Assembly (NCBI GenBank): GCA_033764965.1 | Contig: JANRIN010000090.1 | Location: forward strand, 62,001 to 126,000 | DNA from: JSC-12 sp033764965 | Lineage (GTDB): Bacteria; Cyanobacteriota; Cyanobacteriia; Leptolyngbyales; Leptolyngbyaceae | Length of the DNA stretch: 64,000 nucleotides | Direction: 5' to 3' | In this document: piece after piece, positions 42,650-52,383 of the stretch | Numbering within the stretch: position 1 is the stretch's first letter | How the letters are laid out: every line of letters begins with the position of its first letter | The notes under the pieces: model-generated | What the model was told of the DNA's origin: nothing | What the model saw: only the letters and a program-made list of their open reading frames with translations | Databases searched by the model: none | Made by a program: the position numbers and the translations under genes

Positions 42650-45154
42650 TTAAAAGGGACTAATTTTAATGCCCAGAAAATGATCAAGGGTGCGATGTCG
42701 CCACATAAACCGCACGACTAAAGCCCAAACGAGCGCCACTAAACCAATGGCAAGAACATTAATCAGGCTCAGGGGTTGCAGTTCAAAAAAGTTACGGATA
42801 AACGGCACACTCAGAACTAGCAGGAAAGCAGCCAGCACCAAACCCGCCAGGATTGAGAAGCGCCGATCGCGGCTCAGGGGTTCTCCCCCCACCCAAGCAG
42901 GAGAGGGCGGTTTGAGGAAGGGTAACAGCAGTAGTCCGGCGAATACTTGCATCGTGATCATGGCAGTTTCGGCGATCGCCTGTGCTGCAACAAAGTCTTG
43001 CAGGGTGAGTGACCGGGACAATTCTTCAAAGGAAATTTTGCCACTGAGCCACAAAAAGACCGGTTCAATATTCCCAGCATAGAAATACACGTAGATCCCA
43101 ATACTTGCGAGGGACAGCATCAAGGTTGTAGGCACCACGAAATGCAAAAAGGAGTTGCCCACCGCAGTACTGCGTTTGCCCGGTTTTGCCCAGAGGGTAA
43201 CAAAAAAGGGTGGGATGCCAACGGTTAGAAACGTAACGATCGTGCTGGTTTTAATGCCAAAGGGAAAGGAGAAGGTGATCATCCCCACGGCAACAATCAC
43301 CAAAATAAACGAGAAAATCCGCACCATAAACAGCTTGCTGATATCCGCAACTCCATTGTTGATCCGCTGTCCTTCTAAAAAGGCTTTGGGTAAAGCACTA
43401 AAGGAATCTTTAATCAGCATGATGTCGGCAACCCCACGGGTCGCCTGACTGCCACTTTCCATCGCAATTCCCACATTTGCCTGCTTCAACGACAGCACAT
43501 CATTCACCCCATCCCCCATCATGGCGACGTAGTGCCCCCGCGACTGCAAACTTTTGACTAGATTGGCTTTCTGCTCAGGGGTAATGCGTCCAAAAATAGT
43601 GCTTTCCTCTGCTGTTTGGGTAAATTCAGCTTCCGTCATCTGAGCCAAATCTTGTCCAGACACAGCAATGATGTCATCACTGAGTCCGGCTTGCTTGGCT
43701 AAAGCTGCTACGGTAAGCGGGTTATCTCCAGAAATCACTTTGATTTGAATGCCAGCCTGCCGAAATTCTTCCAGGGTTGAATGGGCATCCGGGCGCAATT
43801 CATCCCCAAACTCCAGGATGCCCAAGGGCTGAAGGTTGGGAGGTAATAGAGGATTTCCTGCGGCATCCTCATGCACAACGGCGTTGGGACTGAAGGCAAA
43901 CAGTAGCACTCGTAACCCTTTGTCTGCTCCTGATTGAACCCAGTTTCGCAAATCGTCTGTTAACTCGATCGCCGTCCCCAAAATTTCTGGCGCACCTAAG
44001 ATATACATCCCGTCTGCATCTTCAAACGCGATCGCGCTCCATTTGTGGGCAGATCCAAAAGGCACCTCCAGTTTCAAAGGTCGTTGGGCACCGGGAAGCG
44101 CGGACACGATCGCCTCATTGGTTTTGTTGCTAGTGGACACACTGGCGGCATAATCTCCCAAAATTGCTGCCAATTTTTCTTGCTCAATGCCAAGGGGATG
44201 GATGTTTTGTAAATTAATTCGGTTGGTGGTCAAGGTTCCGGTTTTGTCCAGGCACATCACATCCACATGGCTGATCGACTCCACCGCATTGGCTTGCTGG
44301 ATCAGGGCATTTTGTTGGGCAATCCGCACCGCCCCAAACGTATAAGCCAAAGTAATCATGAGATACAATCCGCTAGGAACTAGCCCAATAATCACAGCCA
44401 GGTTTTGCACTCCTCGCGTGATGGAACTGACTCCTAACAGCATTTGCAGCGAAGTTGTGAGTCCCAGCAGAATAGCGACTCCCAACAACAACCGAATCAT
44501 CAAATTAATCCGTTGTTGCAGGGGCGTGAGGGATTTGCGAAATTTGCGGGCTTCGGCAGTCATGCGATTCGCCAGACTCTCTGCCCCAACTTTCTCTGCC
44601 TCGTAGCGCACCGTCCCACTCACGCAAAAACTGCCGGAGTAAACCGGATCTCCCGATCGCTTCAAAATCTGATCCGACTCACCCGTGAGCAGGGATTCGT
44701 CAACTTTCATTTCCCCAGCACCCACCACGCGTCCATCGACGACGATTTGATCTCCAGGCTGCACTGAGAGGATATCACCCAGCACGATCTCAGTGGGGTC
44801 AAGCACTCGCTCCTGTCCGGCTCGAATCACGATCGCTTTGGGGCGCGTGACCAGGGCGATTTTGTCTAATTTCTTTTTGGCTCGAATTTCTTGAACCACA
44901 TTGACAATCACATTCAGCAGGATGACGAAAGCAAGCACAATCACGTCACTGGCACGCCCCAGCGAAATTAGCACCAAACTCAAAAAGAAATACACCCCGT
45001 TGATGAAGGTGAACAAGTTATCTCGAAAAATATCCCAGTAGGTGCGACTGGTTTGAAGGGGAACATCGTTTCCTTTGCCTGCTGCCCGTCGTGCTGCGGC
45101 TTCCCGATCGCTTAAGCCATCAAGCTGGGCTGGGGTTGACTGAATATGGGTCAT
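42650..45154 (-). CDS. Cation-translocating P-type ATPase, CtpE-like
   Basis: An 834-residue P-type ATPase. The phosphorylation site D303 lies in DKTGTLTTN, the actuator motif is LTGES, and the hinge is MMGDGVNDVLSLKQANVGIAM. The M4 motif reads PSGLYLMITLAY in place of the PEGL of SERCA pumps, closest to CtpE-like pumps. Mycobacterial CtpE takes up calcium; other members move K+, Mg2+ or are uncharacterised. N-terminal residues show no heavy-metal CxxC domain. The ATG at 45154 is preferred over an upstream one at 45199. Confidence 0.88.
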   Translation of the reverse strand: MTHIQSTPAQLDGLSDREAAARRAAGKGNDVPLQTSRTYWDIFRDNLFTFINGVYFFLSLVLISLGRASDVIVLAFVILLNVIVNVVQEIRAKKKLDKIALVTRPKAIVIRAGQERVLDPTEIVLGDILSVQPGDQIVVDGRVVGAGEMKVDESLLTGESDQILKRSGDPVYSGSFCVSGTVRYEAEKVGAESLANRMTAEARKFRKSLTPLQQRINLMIRLLLGVAILLGLTTSLQMLLGVSSITRGVQNLAVIIGLVPSGLYLMITLAYTFGAVRIAQQNALIQQANAVESISHVDVMCLDKTGTLTTNRINLQNIHPLGIEQEKLAAILGDYAASVSTSNKTNEAIVSALPGAQRPLKLEVPFGSAHKWSAIAFEDADGMYILGAPEILGTAIELTDDLRNWVQSGADKGLRVLLFAFSPNAVVHEDAAGNPLLPPNLQPLGILEFGDELRPDAHSTLEEFRQAGIQIKVISGDNPLTVAALAKQAGLSDDIIAVSGQDLAQMTEAEFTQTAEESTIFGRITPEQKANLVKSLQSRGHYVAMMGDGVNDVLSLKQANVGIAMESGSQATRGVADIMLIKDSFSALPKAFLEGQRINNGVADISKLFMVRIFSFILVIVAVGMITFSFPFGIKTSTIVTFLTVGIPPFFVTLWAKPGKRSTAVGNSFLHFVVPTTLMLSLASIGIYVYFYAGNIEPVFLWLSGKISFEELSRSLTLQDFVAAQAIAETAMITMQVFAGLLLLPFLKPPSPAWVGGEPLSRDRRFSILAGLVLAAFLLVLSVPFIRNFFELQPLSLINVLAIGLVALVWALVVRFMWRHRTLDHFLGIKISPF

Positions 45155-45260
45155 GGTAAAACGTCTGCCAGTCTGCGAACAGTTCAGTTTTGAGGACAAT
45201 TTTGATTAGCCCACATTAAACTGTGGTCAAAGCAGACATACCAGAAAAATATAAGAAAGT

Positions 45261-46067
45261 TCAGTTGCTCATAGTGGGTTGTGCGATCGACGCATCCAGA
45301 AAATCGTGCTCTTGCATGATGTGGTACAGGTTGACATCTGCCTCTAACAAGCAGGCGTGTCCGCTCTGGGGCAATACCACAATCTTCGAGTTCGGCAAGC
45401 TCCTGGCTAACCGCTGCACTTCTGCCACGGACGGTAACAACCGATCTTCTGCCCCTGCAATTAACAAGACGGGTTGATCCAATTGCCGCAAATCTTGTTC
45501 TGGGATGGCAAACTCATTCAAGATCGACAAGCGCCAGACGGACGTTGTTTGAGGGACAGACTGCACCGCTTTCAGCAAAGACTGGCGATCGCTGGGATCC
45601 AATCGCTCTAACCGTGCCAACCACGCCATTAACCAGACTGACGAAAGCCTGTAGACGGGCGCAGGCATCCAATGCGTGATGGTGCTGCTCCAATTGAAGA
45701 AGGGTTTTTGGCGGAATGAAGACGCTGGATTGACCAGAATAATCCGGGTGAACAACTCTGGCTCTAACAAAGCAACTTTCAGCGCCAGACAACCTCCAAA
45801 GGATTCCCCACAAAGGTAAATCGGGCGATCGCCGGCTTTTGCCAACTCTTGATGGATCAAATCGATCGTTTGGCTGGCGAGTTCATCCCAACTTGTCAGG
45901 TCTGTGGGCGACAACGCCAAGCACCGGACATCAAAACCCACTTCTAGTCCCGCAGTCTGGGTTCTAAATAGTTCCCCGGTTCCATCCATACCGGGGAGAA
46001 AAACCATTAGGGGAAACTCTGGTTGAAGGCGCTTGGGAGTTAGGAAAACAGGACCGGAGTGCAGCAT
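45261..46067 (-). CDS. Alpha/beta hydrolase with PES-like N-terminal motif
   Basis: A 268-residue alpha/beta hydrolase. The oxyanion segment FLPGMDGTGELF (about 23-34) and FDVRCLALSPTDLTSWDEL resemble the hydrolase half of plant phytyl ester synthases. The nucleophile is S89 in GESFGG, the acid D in GAEDRLLP, and the base His in SGHACLLE. It likely cleaves or transfers acyl groups from lipids. The gene lies 48 bases downstream of an acyltransferase gene on the same strand. Confidence 0.85.
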   Translation of the reverse strand: MLHSGPVFLTPKRLQPEFPLMVFLPGMDGTGELFRTQTAGLEVGFDVRCLALSPTDLTSWDELASQTIDLIHQELAKAGDRPIYLCGESFGGCLALKVALLEPELFTRIILVNPASSFRQKPFFNWSSTITHWMPAPVYRLSSVWLMAWLARLERLDPSDRQSLLKAVQSVPQTTSVWRLSILNEFAIPEQDLRQLDQPVLLIAGAEDRLLPSVAEVQRLARSLPNSKIVVLPQSGHACLLEADVNLYHIMQEHDFLDASIAQPTMSN

Positions 46068-46115
46068 GAGCGGTAACTTGAGGAATATGAATAGAGCAAG
46101 ACGAATTGAGCGCAG

Positions 46116-46874
46116 CTAATAGCAACCCTGCGTCAGCAGATGATTGATTTCGGCATGGCACGCTTGAGTCACATCCATCACCAACGATCGGGCTTGCCTC
46201 CCGTGGTAATCCTGCCGCTGTTCGGGACGAATCCAATATGGACGACCAATCATCACATTAACCCGTTGATAAACCACCATGGGATGCCAACCCGATTGAG
46301 CAAACAAGGGTTCCGACGGATCAATCCAACTCAGTAATCGGAGCGGAATGGCTGAGTTGGTGGTTTCCTGGTTCGCGGCGATCGCGATCGGTAAAATCGC
46401 TAAATCGTCGATCGGAGCACGCAGCGCCAAATGAGCAAAGCCCCGCTGAAAATTCCCCACTTGTTGCGCCGGAGTTTCCTTCACCATCGGCTCTGCCCCT
46501 TCAGGAAAGATTCCAACGGCTTGCTGAGTTTGCAGCAATCGCACTGCCTTCTGAAAGAAACCCTGGTTGCGCTCTGCTGGTGCATCTAAGGGAAAACATC
46601 CCATCCGCTTCACCAAATCTCGCATCACAGGCACCTCTCCCATGTAGTGATGACAGGCAAAGCGAATTGGGCGGTTCATGGCAGCCATCAGAATCGGAGC
46701 ATCCATAAAACTGCGATGATTGCTCACCACCAGCACGGCACCCGACCTGGGCACGCGATCCTGATGGAAGGTATATAGTCGAGTCCCTAAAGCAGATAGG
46801 AGGACACGAGAGATGTTGAGGGGGTTATCAAATAGCATTTGCTGAACTAAATCCAGTAATCGAACGACACCCAC
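46116..46874 (-). CDS. 1-acyl-glycerol-3-phosphate acyltransferase-like protein
   Basis: A 252-residue PlsC-type acyltransferase. Block I is NHRSFMD (H53, D58), the catalytic pair; block III is FPEGAEP (about 123); block II/IV regions MRDLVKRMGCFPLDA and LPIAIAANQE are recognisable. It should acylate a lysophospholipid or similar at the membrane. The N-terminal residues are weakly hydrophobic. It is the first gene of a two-gene unit with the alpha/beta hydrolase. Confidence 0.9.
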   Translation of the reverse strand: MGVVRLLDLVQQMLFDNPLNISRVLLSALGTRLYTFHQDRVPRSGAVLVVSNHRSFMDAPILMAAMNRPIRFACHHYMGEVPVMRDLVKRMGCFPLDAPAERNQGFFQKAVRLLQTQQAVGIFPEGAEPMVKETPAQQVGNFQRGFAHLALRAPIDDLAILPIAIAANQETTNSAIPLRLLSWIDPSEPLFAQSGWHPMVVYQRVNVMIGRPYWIRPEQRQDYHGRQARSLVMDVTQACHAEINHLLTQGCY

Positions 46875-47377
46875 TTAAGGCATAACGCTTTCCGATCGAA
46901 ATCCTCTACAAACCTCAGACAGAAACCAGGGTTGAACCCGGAATCAGTAGAGAGAAATTTTGCGATAACATTAGCAGTCAAGCAGTCTTAATAAGATGTA
47001 ACATACAATCCAGATCGATGCTTGGTTGAACCGACATCTTGCACCAGCCTCAACTGTTGCCCTGAACTAAAATGTTGCCCTGAACTAAAATGTTGCCAGG
47101 GGCGGGTTCAAACGCGATGGACGACTTTTACGGAATGTTTGCGCCAGTTGAATTGCGGAGCAGTGGGAAAGAAAACTCTGACGCGGTCTTGGGTAATTTC
47201 CAGAAAAGAGTATACCTTTCGACTTCGCTCAAGGTACAAGCTGGTTGAGCGGAGTCGAAGACAGCGGGTAGATTGTTTGCCAGAAATCTCCTTGGCTCCT
47301 TTTTTCTCTGGTTAATTTACCGCCCGTATCCTTCAGGGATGAGCCGTGGAGATAATATTTTTTAGACGTTTCTTAAG
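46875..47377. repeat. Intergenic region with two repeat types
   Basis: About 500 bases without a gene. At 47055-47097 an 18-bp unit TGTTGCCCTGAACTAAAA occurs twice plus 7 bases. At 47218-47260, TTCGACTTCGCTCAA and TTGAGCGGAGTCGAA form a dispersed inverted repeat with a 13-base centre. The open frame at 47022-47315 is rejected because it consists of these repeats. Confidence 0.8.
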
Positions 47378-48958
47378 CTAAGGCAAAAGCGCTTCTACTT
47401 TTTGGTGTTGCTCATTCAATAGCGCTTCATGGGTCAGATATTTCTCGATTTGAGCTTCAATTTGGTGGCGAACAATCTGCCGATACTCCAAAAAGTGTTC
47501 GTTCAGGGCGCAAATTGTTAAGTAATGTTCCCAAACGCGAGGGTTATGACGCAGGATACCCAGCAGGTTGAGCCAAAACCTCCAGCGGGTTTTGCGAACG
47601 ACTCCTTGCCGCCAAGCAACGATCGCCAATGCTCGAACGCTCACCCAGTTAACTTTACGTAAACGACTGGGAGTTTTGGGTGCGCCAAGCTTGAGGAAAT
47701 GGCGGTAGGTGCGATCCAGGTAGAAGAGGGGGTCATACAGTTGCCAGAATGCAGCAACGTATTCCCGCGCAATGTCTTCCAAGGGGCGAGTTGGAACAAA
47801 ATTCATCAGGGAAGTCTGGTTAATGTCGTTGACCTCATCCCGCAAGCGTCCTTCTTTCGTCAAACGATGCCAGAGCGCTGTATCCGGTAGTGCCTGTAAC
47901 ATACTGAAGAGGGCAATTGGAATGGCATTTTGTTCTACGAATCGCACAATTCGATCGCCTGCTCCTGTTTTTTCCCCGTCAAACCCAATAATGAAGCCTG
48001 CCATCACTCGCAATCCAGCACGAGTAATAGTATCCACAGCATCGGTCAGGGAATTGCGAGTATTTTGGTGTTTTTGAGTCAAGGAAAGGCTATCTTCATC
48101 TGGTGTTTCAATTCCTAAAAACACCGCATTAAAGTTGCATTCCACCATCAACTCCATCAACTCTGGATCGTTTGCCAGATCTACGGAAGCCTCGGTGTTG
48201 AAGTGGAATGGGTAATTATGATCTGCCATCCAGTCTTTCAATTCTCGCAGTAACAACTTGACATTGCGCTTGTTTCCAATGAAGTTGTCATCCACCATGA
48301 AAATCATCCGTCGCCAACCCAGTTCATACAACCGTTCCAGTTCTGCCAAGAGTTGAGCGGGAGCTTTGGTGCGGGGTTTGCGCCCATACAACACAATGAT
48401 GTCGCAAAATTCGCATTGAAAGGGGCAGCCTCGCGAAAACTGCACTGCCATGTTGTCATAAGCGTTGAAATTCAACAGGTCAAAGCGGGGAATGGGAGTC
48501 GTGGTTACGTCTGGTTTTTCCCCATCAGATCGAAAAATGCCGCGAACTGCCCCTCGCTGTACGGCATTGACGAACAACGGCAGTGTGATTTCTCCTTCGT
48601 CGAGAATTAAGTAGTCGGCTCCCGCAGTTTCTGCTTCGTGGGGGAGTGCTGTGGCGTAAGGTCCACCCACTGCGACCCGTTTACCACGCCGCTTACTTTC
48701 CTGAATCAAGCTCAAAAAATCTTGCTTTTGCACAATCATGGCAGAGAGAATCACCAGGTCTGCCCATGCCCAATCTGCTTCGGTGAGGGTTTGCACATTG
48801 CGGTCTACCAGCTTGAATTCCCACTCCTGAGGCAAAATTGCGGCAACTGTGACCAGTCCCAAAGGAGGCATCATGGCTTTGCGATCGACCAGTTCCAGCG
48901 CTTTTTCAAATGACCAAAAGCTTTTTGGAAATTGGGGGTAGAGCAGTAAAACACGCAT
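47378..48958 (-). CDS. B12-binding domain radical SAM protein with DUF4070
   Basis: A 526-residue protein. Residues 1-135 form a cobalamin-binding-like Rossmann domain (GGPYATALPHEAE). The radical SAM cluster is C178-x3-C182-x2-C185 (GCPFQCEFC), and the TIM-barrel core runs to about 400. The C-terminal DUF4070 segment has YDPLFYLDRTYRHFL. Relatives include methyltransferases and hopanoid HpnR-type enzymes; the substrate is unknown. The CDS is monocistronic and faces a repeat-rich spacer. Confidence 0.9.
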   Translation of the reverse strand: MRVLLLYPQFPKSFWSFEKALELVDRKAMMPPLGLVTVAAILPQEWEFKLVDRNVQTLTEADWAWADLVILSAMIVQKQDFLSLIQESKRRGKRVAVGGPYATALPHEAETAGADYLILDEGEITLPLFVNAVQRGAVRGIFRSDGEKPDVTTTPIPRFDLLNFNAYDNMAVQFSRGCPFQCEFCDIIVLYGRKPRTKAPAQLLAELERLYELGWRRMIFMVDDNFIGNKRNVKLLLRELKDWMADHNYPFHFNTEASVDLANDPELMELMVECNFNAVFLGIETPDEDSLSLTQKHQNTRNSLTDAVDTITRAGLRVMAGFIIGFDGEKTGAGDRIVRFVEQNAIPIALFSMLQALPDTALWHRLTKEGRLRDEVNDINQTSLMNFVPTRPLEDIAREYVAAFWQLYDPLFYLDRTYRHFLKLGAPKTPSRLRKVNWVSVRALAIVAWRQGVVRKTRWRFWLNLLGILRHNPRVWEHYLTICALNEHFLEYRQIVRHQIEAQIEKYLTHEALLNEQHQKVEALLP

Positions 48959-49117
48959 GATTATTCCCTTTGAAGTTCTGTAAGCATACCTTCGATTTCA
49001 GTCGGTAAGCGGCTGATTTGGAATATTTTTGCTATTGCGATCGAAGGTATGATTGCCTAGAGAGTGCTGCTTGGGATCTTGGACGAAATAATCTATAAAA
49101 GTTAGATCTGCTGTAGG

Positions 49118-49137
49118 GGGCGCACGGCTGTGCGCCC
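49118..49137. repeat. GGGCGCAC/GTGCGCCC perfect palindromic hairpin
   Basis: An 8-bp perfect stem with a GGCT loop upstream of the flippase gene. The wider GTAGGGGGCGCACGGCTGTG sequence is a common dispersed cyanobacterial repeat. It could fold in the 5' leader of that gene but there is no T-run. Confidence 0.85.
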
Positions 49138-49191
49138 GTACCGAGAAATTCCAGGTTAATTAATCCTCGATCCTTGGGAATCTGTATCTTG

Positions 49192-50166
49192 ATGAAGTCT
49201 GTTTTGGCACGCCTGAAGCCGCTGTTGCGCTGGTTTATTCTGGGTGCGGTGGTTGTTTTTCTGCTCCAGGTACTCCGCAAGAATTGGCAGGAAGCCACGA
49301 CGATTCGAATTGATGCAGCGGGATGGGCAGCTTTAGTGATCGCCCTGGGCACAACCTTACTCGCCCATATTTGTGCGGGTTGGGTGTGGAGTCGAATGCT
49401 ACGGCATGATTTCCATCAGGCAGTCTCTGCTACGCAATTGATTCAGGCTTATCTGCAAACCAATATTGCAAAATACCTACCTGGAAATATTTGGCATTAC
49501 TATGGGCGAGTTGCCGCCGCAACCCAGGCTGGGGCAACGCTGGAAACGGCAACCGTGAGTGTGTTGGTGGAACCTTTGTTGATGGCAGCTTCGGCTTTGC
49601 TAGTTGCCTTAATTAGTGGACAAACGATCGCGGCTCATTTTGGCTGGATGGTACTTGTGTTCCTCTGGCTAATTCTATTGGTCACGCTAGCCGCCGTTCA
49701 GCCCAGAGTCCTGAATCCGCTGCTGCAAAGGCTGGCAAAAGCAAAACAAAAGAACTCTACGGCGATCGTCCCCTCCCGATTAGATCACTACCCATTTCGA
49801 GCGCTGCTGGGAAATCTGACTTTTTTATGGCTGCGAGGGATTGGCTTTTTGTTCGCTTTTTTAGCCATTAGCCCCTTTGACTTGACTCAAGTTCCGCTGT
49901 TGTTGAGCGGCTTTAGTTTAGCCTGGTTACTGGGGCTGATTGTGCCGGGAGCGCCAGGAGGGTTGGGAGTTTTTGAGGCAACCGCGATCGCCTTATTAGA
50001 ACCCCTTCACCCGCCTGCTAAGTTACTGGCAGTTGTGGCTTGCTATCGTCTAGTCAGCAGCCTTGCAGAAGCACTGGGAGCCGGTCTAGCGTGGATTGAT
50101 CAACAGGCTATGGGCAAGGTTGCCGACTCTGTTCAAGTTTCGTCTGACAGCAAATCATCATCCTGA
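49192..50166 (+). CDS. Lysylphosphatidylglycerol synthetase transmembrane-domain family protein
   Basis: A 324-residue polytopic membrane protein of the MprF/AglD flippase domain family (UPF0104). It has about seven or eight hydrophobic segments, the motif YLPGNIWHYYGR near residue 95 and PGAPGGLGVFEATAIALL near 258. Related proteins flip modified lipids or undecaprenyl-linked sugars. The synthetase domain is absent. The ATG at 49192 is chosen; a TTG at 49174 is in frame. The 3' end overlaps the convergent gene by 34 bases. Confidence 0.85.
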   Translation: MKSVLARLKPLLRWFILGAVVVFLLQVLRKNWQEATTIRIDAAGWAALVIALGTTLLAHICAGWVWSRMLRHDFHQAVSATQLIQAYLQTNIAKYLPGNIWHYYGRVAAATQAGATLETATVSVLVEPLLMAASALLVALISGQTIAAHFGWMVLVFLWLILLVTLAAVQPRVLNPLLQRLAKAKQKNSTAIVPSRLDHYPFRALLGNLTFLWLRGIGFLFAFLAISPFDLTQVPLLLSGFSLAWLLGLIVPGAPGGLGVFEATAIALLEPLHPPAKLLAVVACYRLVSSLAEALGAGLAWIDQQAMGKVADSVQVSSDSKSSS

Positions 50167-51515
50167 GCAACTAAGCCAGGGAACAACTCCAGCCTTTCCT
50201 CATAGCGTAATTGGGAGAAAATGCGATACGTGTCTGGATTGAAGACGTGTGACTCTTCCGTTTTTTCACCATCCATCTTGACCAGATTGTACTGAACATT
50301 CTCAGCATAGATGGCAAAGGTTACGTTGAAGATTTCCAGGAAGTTGACGACCCACTGGCATTCTTCCTCAGGATAGTTTTGGTAGTGCTTAATTAACTCG
50401 GCAATTCGAGCTTCTAGATGAGTTCGAGAAAATCGAGAAATGAGAATAATTTTGAGTAGAACAATAACCAGAGTAATGGGGCTACCTTGAGTAAGGAGTT
50501 GAATAAAAAGAGGTGAAGGCTCGGATTGATTCTCGGTTGTCAGAACATCAATGATGCGGTTACAGGTTCTGAGCAACAAAGCATCCGTCAGCATTTCCTC
50601 ATCATGGCTTTTATAAAGCTCATCCAGCTTCTCACTAATTCTGACCTTCAGCGTTTCTGCCAAGCTTTCATTCTGCACAGAAAATATTAAATATCTCTGC
50701 AAACTTTGCTTGAAATCTTTGTAGTGTAATTGATCAATTTGTTGCAAAAAGATACTGGCTAAGTTGACATAGCTAAACTTGCCGCGCCGCGCCACAATGA
50801 GTTTAATTAAGCGTAGAGCTTCGTCTCCTAAAACAGTGGGGTTTTTAGCTGCGCGATCGCTGGAAGCATGAATTTGAGACTTGGCAACATACATCGCCAA
50901 CTCAAACTTGAACCGATCTTTGAGTTGCTTCGACAACGCTCTAGCCGCCTCACGCTGCTCCAGAGGATTCTTCAAATCCACGTATTGAGGCACCAGTAGA
51001 TAAGACGTGTATCGAGAAGCCCAGGGACCTTGAATGCGGTCTTCGTATCTGGACGTGAATAACTTTAACTCTTCAAAATCTTTGCTTTGAACAAAATCAT
51101 TAATCCAAATACGAAGACGCTTAAGAGTTGGGGAAGCAGTATAACGATTGAAAGAGGGGTCTGCAAAAAGCTGAACAAGCTCTTGAATTGGCTTGAAATT
51201 TCTGCTGGCATCCCAGTTGTTAATCAAGATGTAACAACAGCGTTTTAGGGTATTTCTAAAATCCTCATAATGATTAGCAAAAACAATGTCATAAATGGCT
51301 TGCATCGCGCTCGAATTAATCGAGTCTACGTGATAGATGAATAAGCGCTTAAACTCTAACAGCACCTCTTCGGGGGGCCATTTGCGAACAATCTCCAGCA
51401 AGAATTCGTAGATAATTTCTTGCGATTGCTGAAGGTTTCGTCCTTGCTTAGAAAGCCGATAGGCGCTTTCATTGGATTGAGAATTTTGGATAGGCTCCCC
51501 GATCATCATAGCCAC
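50133..51515 (-). CDS. Conserved hypothetical cytoplasmic helical protein
   Basis: A 460-residue protein, all-helical, with many Leu/Lys/Glu heptads and no signal or membrane segment. Stretches such as ALRLIKLIVARRGKFSYVNLASIFLQQIDQL suggest a helical-repeat scaffold. The last 40 residues are acidic. I do not recognise a named family. It overlaps the end of the flippase gene tail to tail. Just upstream of its start lies a - strand terminator (51545-51588), so transcription from trnL is blocked. Confidence 0.65.
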   Translation of the reverse strand: MAMMIGEPIQNSQSNESAYRLSKQGRNLQQSQEIIYEFLLEIVRKWPPEEVLLEFKRLFIYHVDSINSSAMQAIYDIVFANHYEDFRNTLKRCCYILINNWDASRNFKPIQELVQLFADPSFNRYTASPTLKRLRIWINDFVQSKDFEELKLFTSRYEDRIQGPWASRYTSYLLVPQYVDLKNPLEQREAARALSKQLKDRFKFELAMYVAKSQIHASSDRAAKNPTVLGDEALRLIKLIVARRGKFSYVNLASIFLQQIDQLHYKDFKQSLQRYLIFSVQNESLAETLKVRISEKLDELYKSHDEEMLTDALLLRTCNRIIDVLTTENQSEPSPLFIQLLTQGSPITLVIVLLKIILISRFSRTHLEARIAELIKHYQNYPEEECQWVVNFLEIFNVTFAIYAENVQYNLVKMDGEKTEESHVFNPDTYRIFSQLRYEERLELFPGLVAQDDDLLSDET

Positions 51516-51995
51516 TCGGAATTTGTGAACGTACTACCCTAACCACGAAAAAAGAAAAAACCAGTTGTGAGAAGTAAAGCTCACAACTCACTTCTTCATC
51601 CGATGCTTTGAACAACTTTATGCGCGTTAGCTCATTTGTTTATGATCAAGTGTCTCTTTAGAGTAGTCAGTGATAGAGCAGAACTTTACCCGTGACTGTA
51701 TTGTCGAAACCGCGTGACTAAAATCACAACTATCAATCTGGAAATCGAAAAAAACAAGGCTAATAGGAATCACAAATAGGAAAAAGACCTACAGTTTATT
51801 TAAACTTATCACGACACGGCTACAGCGCTGCTAACTGCGACGAGTGTAGCAAATAACACCCTAATTGCTTCAAAAAGTAAAGGATATTCTGACTATTGTG
51901 CGAAGTACATTGAACCAAAGTGTGAAATTCAATGCACCAGCAGTGAAATTCTTTGGTTGCAACAATAATATAGACAAGAGCCAATACATCTGGAA
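51516..51995. other. Spacer between trnL and the helical protein gene
   Basis: About 480 bases. It contains the terminator at 51545-51588. The rest is AT-rich and without a coherent gene on either strand. Confidence 0.6.
51545..51588 (-). terminator. - strand terminator upstream of the helical protein gene
   Basis: AGTTGTGAG (51563) and CTCACAACT (ending 51588) form a perfect 9-bp stem with an 8-base loop. On the - strand it is followed by GGTTTTTTCTTTTTT. It would end transcripts from trnL. Confidence 0.8.
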
Positions 51996-52044
51996 TGGGG
52001 GCAGAGGGACTTGAACCCTCACGACCTTGCGGTCAACGGATTTT

Positions 52045-52383
52045 CATTCTCCTACAGCTTTCGCTGCTGCCGTTCAACTCATCAGGCTTTGAGAATTGGA
52101 CTCTCCCTTTACCCGCACCAGCGATCGCCAAACCAGGCTTGTGGTGGGAGGGTAGCTCCCGTCGAGTCTCTGCACCTTCCGCGTTGGTCATCCGTCATTG
52201 GTCATCGGTTAAGCGTGGATCACAATTCCCTACGAACTGCGGCTACAAATAACCAAAGACTAAAGAACAAGCGACAAACTTGGCTTGGCTCAGGATTGCC
52301 ATATCAGGTTAAACCCCAACTTAGGTTTCCCTGAGTTTGAGAGCAGCCACTCAGCAGATTTCTCCACTGAGGCTCAGTTTTCT
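52045..52383 (-). other. Group I self-splicing intron in trnL(UAA)
   Basis: A 339-base intron. It starts AGAAAACTGAGCC, contains the conserved P/Q and R/S core words (CTCAGGGAAACCTAAGT; CAATCCTGAGCCAAGCC; CAGAGACTCGACGGGAGCTA), and ends in G before the AAAA of exon 2. No open reading frame or homing endonuclease is encoded. A TGACCAATGA-type repeat (52186-52208) sits in a peripheral loop between P/Q and R/S. Confidence 0.93.
52186..52208. repeat. TGACCAATGA-type repeat inside the trnL intron
   Basis: On the + strand GGTCATCCGTCATTGGTCATC. It is flanked by conserved intron core words and appears to sit in a variable loop. It belongs to the same repeat family as those at 10368, 18109 and 63744. 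Confidence 0.85.

Noticed and set aside
47022..47315. 97-codon + strand frame with CCPELK repeats
   Set aside because: It is built from the 18-bp tandem unit and the TTCGACTTCGCTC dispersed repeat; no ribosome site or family resemblance.
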